Shown: in pieces, positions 36,019 to 43,742 of the stretch
Layout: each line of letters begins with the position of its first letter
Position numbering within the stretch: the first letter of the stretch is position 1
Source of the DNA: Lachnospiraceae bacterium
GTDB taxonomy: Bacteria > Bacillota > Clostridia > Lachnospirales > Lachnospiraceae
DNA length: 64,000 nucleotides
Direction of reading: 5' to 3'
NCBI GenBank assembly: GCA_014804645.1
Contig: JAAUZI010000013.1
Span: forward strand, 88,605 to 152,604
Translations under genes and position numbers: made by a program
Notes under the pieces: generated by a model
Told to the model about the DNA's origin: nothing
What the model saw: only the letters and a program-made list of their open reading frames with translations
Database searches by the model: none

Positions 36019-36046
36019 TGGCAAAAAGAGAGAAAGGTGGTTTTTT

Positions 36047-37882
36047 ATGCGGTTTATGAAAAATACTGTTTTCAAGAATTATAGATTTATGTTAAAGACA
36101 ATTTGCAAGGCTTCCGCATCACGGGTATGGCTGAATATATTTTTTACGGTTGTAAACGATCTGTTTTCAATATTCTACAATGTGCTCTTTTTTGCATATT
36201 TTATGGATGCGGTGGAAAAAGGGAAAAGTATCGCTGCAATCAGTAAGGTATTAATTGTTTTCATTTTGATCAACATTGTATTTGAAATATCGAATTCCTA
36301 TTATAGACAGGCGTATATTCCCAAAAATGATGTTAAGCTTTCGCTGTTTTTTAAGAACATGATATATAAGAAAATCATGACAATTGACATAGAATGCTTT
36401 GATAACCCGGAATATTACGATAATGTAACTTTTGCGTTGAATGATTTATTTAACAGAGTGAACAGTATCTTAAATAATATAGTTCAGTTCATTTCCCATT
36501 CATGCTGTGTTATTGTGCTGATCGGATATTTTGCGCAGATTGATTTTGCCATTGTATTGATATCTCTTATCTCTGTATTGACAGGATTGTTTTTTGAACC
36601 CGTTATTAATAAGTACAGATATCGCTATACGAATGAGAGCCTCAAATATCAACGAAAATATGATTATGTGAAAAGAATTTCCATTCAGGCAGAATGCGCC
36701 GGGGAGTTAAGAACCACGAATGTGAAAAACGTTCTGAATAAAATGCTTGATGATGCATTTAGGGGACTAAAGGCGTTGCTTAAAAAGTATTACAGAAAAA
36801 TAACAGTGCTTGACAGCGTTCAAGTCTTTTTCGGATTTGGAATTGTATCCTGTGTTACAACGCTCATCTCGATACATAGAATAGTCGTTGATAAAACGGT
36901 AACAATTGCAGTGTTCCTGCCCCTGATGGGGGCGATAGCGCAGTTTACCTGGAGAGCGTCTTCGGTGATAAGCTGTTTTACCGGTATTTTGAATGACAAT
37001 ATCTACTTAAATAAATTCAATGAATTCTACCGGTATGAATCAAAGGTTGTATCACGTAAGGAGGAAATGGTGGCTGTATCTTTCAGCGGAATTAAGATAG
37101 AGCATCTATATTTCAAATACAGTGAAAGTGATAATTATACCTTGAAAGATATATGCATGGAAATCCGGCCGAAACAAAAGATTGCATTGGTTGGGTATAA
37201 TGGAGCGGGAAAATCGACACTGATCAATCTGATTTTGCGTCTGTACGATCCAGATCAGGGCAGCATCACTTATAATGATAAGAATATTTGTGATTACAAT
37301 GTAAAGAACTATCGCAGCAAATATGGGATTGTTTTTCAGGACATAAATGTGTATGCAGCAACCATCGGCCAAAATATTGCGATGGATACGAAGGTTTATT
37401 CGGATGAAGAAATGCAAAATGTTATGAGTTCACTTCGTCTGAAAGAAAAGATAAACAGTTATGAAGGTGGGTTTAGCACCAAACTGACCCATGAATTATC
37501 TGATTCAGGTGAGATGCTTTCTATTGGTCAGTGCCAGTGTTTGGCACTTGCAAGAATCTTTATCGACCCGGAGAAGCAGCTCTACATTTTGGACGAGCCT
37601 ACCAGCGCACTTGATCCTATTGCGGAAGAAGAAATTTTTGAGACGATTAACAGTTATTTGGCAGATAAGACAGTTATATATATCTCTCATAGATTTTCGG
37701 CATCTAAAATAGCTGACAAAATTTATTTCATGGAGAAGGGACAAATTGTCGAGCAGGGGACGCATGATGAGTTGATTCTTCAAAGCGGAAAATATGCATA
37801 TATGTTCAATTTGCAGGCGAAATACTATAGAGACGAGACAGAAACTGCATTGAATGAGGCGGGCAAATGGGGGTTATCATGA
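36047..37882 (+). CDS. ABC half-exporter, first subunit of a heterodimer
   Basis: 611 residues from the ATG at 36047 behind AAAGGTGG. N-terminal membrane domain (about 20-330) and an ATPase with Walker A GYNGAGKST, Walker B YILDEPTSALD and H-loop ISHRFS. The signature is LSIGQCQCLALAR, in which the second Gly of LSGGQ is Ile, so the composite site it contributes to is degenerate. That, and the coupled second half-transporter, argue for a heterodimer. AT-rich relative to the MerR gene. The substrate is unknown; related exporters sit in antibiotic and peptide resistance loci. Confidence 0.88.
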   Translation: MRFMKNTVFKNYRFMLKTICKASASRVWLNIFFTVVNDLFSIFYNVLFFAYFMDAVEKGKSIAAISKVLIVFILINIVFEISNSYYRQAYIPKNDVKLSLFFKNMIYKKIMTIDIECFDNPEYYDNVTFALNDLFNRVNSILNNIVQFISHSCCVIVLIGYFAQIDFAIVLISLISVLTGLFFEPVINKYRYRYTNESLKYQRKYDYVKRISIQAECAGELRTTNVKNVLNKMLDDAFRGLKALLKKYYRKITVLDSVQVFFGFGIVSCVTTLISIHRIVVDKTVTIAVFLPLMGAIAQFTWRASSVISCFTGILNDNIYLNKFNEFYRYESKVVSRKEEMVAVSFSGIKIEHLYFKYSESDNYTLKDICMEIRPKQKIALVGYNGAGKSTLINLILRLYDPDQGSITYNDKNICDYNVKNYRSKYGIVFQDINVYAATIGQNIAMDTKVYSDEEMQNVMSSLRLKEKINSYEGGFSTKLTHELSDSGEMLSIGQCQCLALARIFIDPEKQLYILDEPTSALDPIAEEEIFETINSYLADKTVIYISHRFSASKIADKIYFMEKGQIVEQGTHDELILQSGKYAYMFNLQAKYYRDETETALNEAGKWGLS

Positions 37883-39690
37883 AAAAAGTAATACATAATA
37901 ATTTGTATATGTTGAAAATATTTTTTAGAGCAGTTCCGTTGTATTCTGTAGGCTTGACATTGCTGATTGTGGCCAGGAGCGTATTGTTCAATACCGTGGG
38001 AAATGTTCTGTTCATACAGTATATTGTTAAGTCGGTAGAATTTGCTATTGTTCATCCTGAGGAAACACAGAAAACTTTGACGAAGTTGATTGTTGTGGCG
38101 TGTGTATATTATGGGCTGGTACTTCTGTTTAATACCGTCATCGAGGGAATATTTCATAATAGTTTGACGAAAAACGCAGAGATCAAGATCAATCATATTT
38201 TTTCAAAAATGATGTTTGAGAAGTCCAGTTCGATCGATCTTGGCTGCTATGACGACCAGAAGTATTATAATGATCTGGTTGCTGCCAACAATGAATCCAA
38301 TAACAGGGCTTGGAACACTTACAGGAATTTTGTCAATTTGATTGAAAACTTATCGGTATTGCTCTCGTTGTTTTATATTATCAGTTCTTTGGATTTTGTT
38401 GTTTTTGTTCTGGCGGTTGTGATTAACGTTCTCTCCTTTTTGTATCAGATTAAGCTTAATAAAATTAACGGTGAAATTTATGACAAAACGATGCCCTATA
38501 ATAAAGAAATCGACTACGCAAATCGTATGTTTTTCTTAAAGCAAAATGCTAAGGATATTAAGATGACAAATATTGGCAGTGTTTTGTTTGATAAATTGAC
38601 CTCTTCTTCAAAAAAGCTCAGTGATATCAATGCTGCTTACGGAGCAAAAAAGACTTTTGTATGCACCGGCGATAATCTGATGAAGAAAATCCTTGGAGAC
38701 TTCGTGACTCTATTTTATCTTGCCTACATGGTACTTGTGAAATGCGCATATACCTTTGATGTGATGACTGCTTTGTGGAACGCTTACGGTACAATAAAAG
38801 GGAACATGAATAATTTCGTTAATTCGATAAAGGAGTTACATAACAACAGCATTTACATTGATAAGTTCATTCACTTCATGGAAATTGAAAACAGCATTGT
38901 ATTGGATAAGGGCTTGAAAAGCAATGCCGATACACCGATCACGATTGAGTTTGTGGATGTGTCTTTCTCCTATGACGGAGAACACAAAATTTTAGACGAA
39001 TTGAATTTAAAAATCAAAGCGAATGAAAAAGTGGCAATTGTTGGTAATAATGGTGCCGGAAAGAGTACGCTTGTTAAGCTTTTGCTGAGACTGTATGATC
39101 CTGACAATGGCAAAATTCTGGTAAATGGAATGGATATTCGGGACTATGATGTGGAGTTTTATCGAAAGAACATATGCAGTATATTGGTTCAAAACTTCCA
39201 GCTGTTTGCGTTAACGCTGTATGAGAACGTCAAAATGGATATTGTTGACAAAAAAGCGGAAGGTGCTAGCTTGGATAAGGCGCTTAATATGGTCGGGCTA
39301 AGCGATGTGGTAGAGCGCCTGCCTGATAAGGGGGACAGCAATTATTCAAGAGAATTCGATAGCGATGGTGTGGTATTCTCAGGGGGACAAAAACAAAAAC
39401 TGGCACTGGCAAGAGTGTTGTTAAGTGATAAAAGAATGGTGATTCTGGATGAGCCATCGAGTGCGTTGGACCCTAAAGCCGAGAGTGAATTTAATGAACT
39501 TGTGTTCAATATGCTGCCAGAGAGGACTATTGTTATCATTTCTCATAGGTTGTCGACAACTAAAATGGCGGATAGGATCATTCTGATTCAAAATGGAAGG
39601 GTGGCTGAAGATGGTTCGCATAACGAGTTAATGGAAAACAATGGCATATACGCTAAAATGTTTGAGACGCAGTCCAGGAGGTACAGATAA
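37879..39690 (+). CDS. ABC half-exporter, second subunit of a heterodimer
   Basis: 603 residues. The ATG at 37879 overlaps the previous stop (ATGA), so the two are translated together. Membrane domain about 10-330; ATPase with Walker A GNNGAGKST, canonical signature FSGGQKQKLALAR, Walker B VILDEPSSALD and H-loop ISHRLS. It provides the intact signature that its partner lacks. Its own stop overlaps the start of the UvrA2-like gene (TAATG), so the three proteins are likely to be made in matched amounts. Confidence 0.9.
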   Translation: MKKVIHNNLYMLKIFFRAVPLYSVGLTLLIVARSVLFNTVGNVLFIQYIVKSVEFAIVHPEETQKTLTKLIVVACVYYGLVLLFNTVIEGIFHNSLTKNAEIKINHIFSKMMFEKSSSIDLGCYDDQKYYNDLVAANNESNNRAWNTYRNFVNLIENLSVLLSLFYIISSLDFVVFVLAVVINVLSFLYQIKLNKINGEIYDKTMPYNKEIDYANRMFFLKQNAKDIKMTNIGSVLFDKLTSSSKKLSDINAAYGAKKTFVCTGDNLMKKILGDFVTLFYLAYMVLVKCAYTFDVMTALWNAYGTIKGNMNNFVNSIKELHNNSIYIDKFIHFMEIENSIVLDKGLKSNADTPITIEFVDVSFSYDGEHKILDELNLKIKANEKVAIVGNNGAGKSTLVKLLLRLYDPDNGKILVNGMDIRDYDVEFYRKNICSILVQNFQLFALTLYENVKMDIVDKKAEGASLDKALNMVGLSDVVERLPDKGDSNYSREFDSDGVVFSGGQKQKLALARVLLSDKRMVILDEPSSALDPKAESEFNELVFNMLPERTIVIISHRLSTTKMADRIILIQNGRVAEDGSHNELMENNGIYAKMFETQSRRYR

Positions 39691-42218
39691 TGGGTGAAAG
39701 TTTGCAGAAATATATAACTATTAAAGGCGCAAAAGAAAATAATTTAAAAAATATCAGTTTGAAGATTCCCCGAAATAAGATTACTGCAGTGGTTGGAGTT
39801 TCGGGGTCGGGTAAGTCCTCTCTTATAATAGATATATTGCAGAAAGAAAGCATGCGGCAGCTTTTTGATACGATGGGGGGATGCCAGGTGAAAAAACCTT
39901 TAGTAGACAGCATTGAAGGATTGTCCCCGGTAATATATATAGACCAACACATCACGAACCGGAATCCCAGGTCCACCGTTGGGACGGCAACAGATATTCT
40001 TAAGGCGATCAGGCTGTTGTTTGCTCAGGTAGGAGTTCGTGAATGCGGCCATTGCGGAAACACAATCCATCCATTGATTTCAGAGTATGAGAACGATTTT
40101 GACTGGTCTGATGACGTGGATAATCCGTCCGAGATTTTAAGAGATAAATGTTCTGTCTGTGGACATGAGATCAGAAAATTCCGGATGTCCGATTTTTCAT
40201 ATAATACCCCTAACGGCGCATGCCCGAAATGTCATGGCATCGGCCAGATATATAGCGTCAATAGAAGCGTTACGATTGATGAAGAGCTGTCGATTTATGA
40301 CGGGGCTTTCAAGAGCTGGGGGAAAAATGAGATCAAGGTTTATGTTCCCATAGTTCTTGCGGCAAGCAAATACTATGGATTCGAGTTTGATCCGAATGAA
40401 AAAATAAAGAATCTGTCACCGGAAACAAAAGCGTTTCTCTATTACGGTAATAGAGATCTACGTTTTACGAAATATTTCCCCAATGTGAAAAGTCCGAACG
40501 AAAAGAAATATTTGTTTATGGGATTCATAAACGACATGGAAAGCACATATGAGAAATTATTGGACAATGAGGGCTGGACAGAGCGTTTTGGCAGGTTTAT
40601 GACTCGGGTCGAGTGCTCAGAATGCAATGGCAGCAGGATGTCAAAAGACCTTGAAATGGTGAAGGTTAATGGTCTGTCAATTAATCAATTGATGCTATAT
40701 TCACTGGGGGAAATACGAAGTTGGATATTGGGGTACAAAGAATATAGTGAAAATCGTATTGAGTATAAGCTTGTCGGAGAAGTTGTAGAATTGATCATAG
40801 GAAGGCTGAACGAACTGATTGGATTAGGGTTGGGGTATTTATCGTTATCGAGATCCATTATTTCTCTTTCGTTTGGTGAACATCAGCGACTGCGTGTGGC
40901 GAATATTTTAGGCTCCAATTTAACGGAAATGATTTACATATTTGATGAGCCGACCATAGGATTGCATCCTGCTGACAATGATATGATTATTAATGCCATT
41001 AACGTACTTAAGAATAAAGGCAACACGATCATTATCATAGAGCATGACGTGGACTTGATCAGAAAAACAGATTATATTGTGGAAATCGGTCCGGCAGCAG
41101 GCACTGACGGCGGACAATTGCTGTTTGCCGGAACTATGGACGAATTCTCAAAGTCAGAAAATTCCATAATGAAAAACTATTTACTGAAGAAGTACGATCC
41201 CTCGAAAGAAATAGATTGTACGCAAGGTGACTGCATAAAAATAAGAAATGCCCGGAAACACAATCTTAAAAGTATCAGTGTCAATATTGCATTAAATAAA
41301 TTAAATGTGATTACAGGCGTTTCCGGAAGCGGAAAATCATCTTTGATTTTTGATGTACTCGTAGAGGCGCTTGAAAACTACTATAAGAAGGGCATTAAGG
41401 ACGAAAATATTGAAGGGTATGAGAAGAATGATAATGTCATTTGTATGTCTCAGAAGCCAATAAGTAAGGGAGCAAGATCTAATATAGCAACATATACGGA
41501 TATCTACACAGATATTCGAAAGCTATTTGAAAAACAGCCGAAAGCCAAAATATTAGGATTGGATAAGAAAGATTTCTCGTTTAACGTCAGAGGCGGACGG
41601 TGTGAACACTGTGAAGGACAGGGAACGGTTGAACTAAACATGGTATTAATGCCGACTATGGAAGTCCAGTGTCCGGTATGTAAAGGGAAACGTTTTAATA
41701 AAAATGTCCTGGAAGTTAAATATACGGACAAGAGTATCACGGATATCTTAAACACCACTTGTGATGACGCATTGCCTTTATTTCGCGATGTGCCCGGTAT
41801 ATACAGGGTTCTGAAAGCAATGAGTGATATCGGATTGGGCTATTTGACGATCGGACATCAATTAAATCAATTGTCCGGAGGAGAATGCCAGAGAATCAGA
41901 CTTGTCAGGGAGCTTTCCCAAAATAAAAAGGGTAAGAATCTGTATGTGTTTGACGAACCTACTACGGGTTTGCATCCGAGAGATATAGAGAAATTAGTCT
42001 TGATTATGAAGAGGCTGCGGCAAAACGGTCATACATTGGTTGTGATAGAGCATAACCTTGATCTTATGCTTGAGGCTGACCACATAATTGATTTAGGGAC
42101 CGGCGGAGGAGCTGAAGGCGGCAGGCTGGTTTACCAGGGAAGTGTTGGCGGCTTGTTGATGAGACCGGAGTCGCGTACAGGCAGTTGCATCAAGGAGTAT
42201 ATTTCGCAGAACAGGTAG
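39690..42218 (+). CDS. UvrA2-like ATPase (class II UvrA, resistance type)
   Basis: 842 residues with two ABC modules: Walker A GVSGSGKSS near 31-39 and again near 545, ABC signatures LSFGEHQRL and LSGGECQRI, and Walker B IYIFDEPTIGLHP and LYVFDEPTTGLHP. Zinc ligands include CGHCG, CSVCG, CPKCHG and CEHCEG/CPVCKG. It is about 100 residues shorter than canonical UvrA, consistent with loss of the UvrB-binding domain, as in UvrA2 and DrrC proteins that protect against DNA-binding drugs. It is translationally coupled to two ABC exporters, a drug-resistance layout. Confidence 0.9.
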   Translation: MGESLQKYITIKGAKENNLKNISLKIPRNKITAVVGVSGSGKSSLIIDILQKESMRQLFDTMGGCQVKKPLVDSIEGLSPVIYIDQHITNRNPRSTVGTATDILKAIRLLFAQVGVRECGHCGNTIHPLISEYENDFDWSDDVDNPSEILRDKCSVCGHEIRKFRMSDFSYNTPNGACPKCHGIGQIYSVNRSVTIDEELSIYDGAFKSWGKNEIKVYVPIVLAASKYYGFEFDPNEKIKNLSPETKAFLYYGNRDLRFTKYFPNVKSPNEKKYLFMGFINDMESTYEKLLDNEGWTERFGRFMTRVECSECNGSRMSKDLEMVKVNGLSINQLMLYSLGEIRSWILGYKEYSENRIEYKLVGEVVELIIGRLNELIGLGLGYLSLSRSIISLSFGEHQRLRVANILGSNLTEMIYIFDEPTIGLHPADNDMIINAINVLKNKGNTIIIIEHDVDLIRKTDYIVEIGPAAGTDGGQLLFAGTMDEFSKSENSIMKNYLLKKYDPSKEIDCTQGDCIKIRNARKHNLKSISVNIALNKLNVITGVSGSGKSSLIFDVLVEALENYYKKGIKDENIEGYEKNDNVICMSQKPISKGARSNIATYTDIYTDIRKLFEKQPKAKILGLDKKDFSFNVRGGRCEHCEGQGTVELNMVLMPTMEVQCPVCKGKRFNKNVLEVKYTDKSITDILNTTCDDALPLFRDVPGIYRVLKAMSDIGLGYLTIGHQLNQLSGGECQRIRLVRELSQNKKGKNLYVFDEPTTGLHPRDIEKLVLIMKRLRQNGHTLVVIEHNLDLMLEADHIIDLGTGGGAEGGRLVYQGSVGGLLMRPESRTGSCIKEYISQNR

Positions 42219-42237
42219 GGGTTTTAATGTCGATATA

Positions 42238-42266
42238 CTGACTTTTTCAATTATCTGTGATAAAAT
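42238..42266 (+). promoter_or_regulatory. promoter of the papain-like membrane protein gene
   Basis: CTGACT (42238-42243), 17-bp spacer, TAAAAT (42261-42266) with an extended TGA. It lies 44 bases before the ATG at 42310. Confidence 0.5.
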
Positions 42267-42309
42267 GAGTACAATGTCATGCATAAAGAATTTCGGAGGA
42301 GCGACAATA

Positions 42310-43392
42310 ATGGCGCAAGGGAAACAGCTATTGCGGTTGAAAATTGCTGTCGGCATGACGGCGGCAATCATAACCGGCACTGCAATGGGAGCGCTGACGG
42401 CGTTTGTGTGTACTATTTTGGCGGGAAGTCTGCTGCTCGGAGTGGGGATTGCCCTGGGTGCGGCTGCCGCGACTGCCGGGATGGTATCCGTGGGAGCCAT
42501 TGCAGTTCATGACGCGAGGAATGGGAAGGAGACGGCGAAGGGAGACTATATTCGCCGGGCAGCGCTCTCTGCGGTGACGATCCGTACAATATCAGAGCCG
42601 CTATTGTTTGGGGCAAAACAGCTTACTGATAAGCTGGCTCATAAGGAGAGGGAGACAGGGAAAGCTTTTCTCCGAAGATATGAGTTGGCGACGGTCTGCT
42701 GCTGGGGAATGACACACATTCCTAATCGATGGATGATTAATATTGTAAAGCTGTGCGCCATTGCCAAGGTCTCCGAGGAACAAATTGAAAAAAATGCGGT
42801 TATTAACGGAGAAAAGCTGGGGAAACCGCAGGGCTATATAGCGGGGCGCTATATAGAAAATCAGGCTGAATGGGCGGAGATTCGATATGGCTCATCTACA
42901 ATGGCCTTCTCCGGATGTGAAATCATGGCGGTCTATAACGCATTGCTTGCTTTGGGAAAAGAGATGACGCCGCGGGATATGGTGGAACTGATCAGCGCCT
43001 TCGAGAGAATGGGAGCGGTGCTGCGAGGGAAGTGGGGAAGCTCCTACTATGCGGTCTATAATTATTTTGTGGAGCATGGGTTTGAAACGACTTTTGCCTG
43101 CTCCCGGAATATGAAACGCATAAATGAGATAGGGGAGTGCTGCGATACGGTTGTCCTCACTGCCTACAATAATCAATACGATATTCGCAGCATGATACAT
43201 ACCATAAGCGTTACCAAAGATGAAAACGGCCATTATACGATGCACAATGCGTATAAAAAGAACAGAGCCGGGAAGTATGCCGCATACGGCGGGGATATGC
43301 AGATTGAATCTTTACAGGAGGTTATAAATCTCATGTCTCCCAACGGGCTGGCATCGCCTATATGCGTTATCGGAATAAGCAATCCTGAATAG
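42310..43392 (+). CDS. membrane-anchored papain-like protein of unknown function
   Basis: 360 residues from the ATG at 42310, behind GGAGGAG. Residues about 10-65 hold two glycine/alanine-rich hydrophobic helices (VGMTAAIITGTAMGALTAF and an LLLGVGIALGAAAATAGMV segment). The C-terminal half has a Cys in FSGCEIMAVYNALLALG and later His in SMIHTISV and TMHNAY, the order seen in C39/BtrH-like papain folds. I do not recognise a named family. It lies upstream of the peptide/ABC locus in the same orientation, but separated from it by a distinct strong promoter; a role as the maturation or immunity factor of the peptide is a guess. Confidence 0.7.
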   Translation: MAQGKQLLRLKIAVGMTAAIITGTAMGALTAFVCTILAGSLLLGVGIALGAAAATAGMVSVGAIAVHDARNGKETAKGDYIRRAALSAVTIRTISEPLLFGAKQLTDKLAHKERETGKAFLRRYELATVCCWGMTHIPNRWMINIVKLCAIAKVSEEQIEKNAVINGEKLGKPQGYIAGRYIENQAEWAEIRYGSSTMAFSGCEIMAVYNALLALGKEMTPRDMVELISAFERMGAVLRGKWGSSYYAVYNYFVEHGFETTFACSRNMKRINEIGECCDTVVLTAYNNQYDIRSMIHTISVTKDENGHYTMHNAYKKNRAGKYAAYGGDMQIESLQEVINLMSPNGLASPICVIGISNPE

Positions 43393-43435
43393 TAGGAAAG
43401 CAAATTTTATATTAAGATTTTTAGTTAAAAAGTAG

Positions 43436-43464
43436 TTGACAGATGTCGGAAAAGCGTATATAGT
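43436..43464 (+). promoter_or_regulatory. near-consensus sigma-A promoter of the 26-residue peptide gene
   Basis: A perfect TTGACA (43436-43441), a 17-bp spacer and TATAGT (43459-43464). This is the best sigma-A match found in the window. It lies about 43 bases upstream of the peptide ATG and implies high expression. Confidence 0.85.
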
Positions 43465-43506
43465 ACTAACTGTAGCAAAAAAATTGAAGGAAAGGAGGCA
43501 ATCAAC

Positions 43507-43587
43507 ATGTCAAACAGATTTAATAGTGTAAAGAGAATGAATCATGATATAAATGGTATTGTCTCCCGAGGGTATGCTGCGCCGTAG
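43507..43587 (+). CDS. 26-residue peptide gene upstream of the ABC locus
   Basis: ATG at 43507, TAG at 43585-43587. A perfect AAGGAGG (43492-43498) sits 8 bases before the ATG and the best promoter of the window precedes it. The peptide starts MSNRFNSVKRMNHDINGIVS and ends RGYAAP; it is basic, has no Cys, no signal peptide and no hydrophobic helix. Strong expression signals on such a short frame argue that it is real. It might be a leader peptide for attenuation, or a precursor exported by the ABC proteins that follow. I recognise no peptide family. Confidence 0.65.
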   Translation: MSNRFNSVKRMNHDINGIVSRGYAAP

Positions 43588-43625
43588 TGCGGATTTGATT
43601 GGGCAGTGTATATATATAGATGAAC

Positions 43626-43661
43626 GAAGGGCATGACATACATTTGTAGGTTATGCCTTTT
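43626..43661 (+). terminator. hairpin with short T run between peptide gene and exporter
   Basis: GGCATGAC (43630-43637) pairs with GTTATGCC (43650-43657), extended inside by TAC/GTA and outside by AA/TT pairs, and followed by TTTTC. A partial terminator here would give much peptide mRNA and less exporter mRNA, as in many bacteriocin operons. Alternatively it is a regulated attenuator. Confidence 0.55.
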
Positions 43662-43742
43662 CTGTGTCTGAAAATATATTCGGGAGAGGATGTTTTACAT
43701 CCATTATTGAATAATGCAGCGATATGCAGAAATGAGGAAGAA

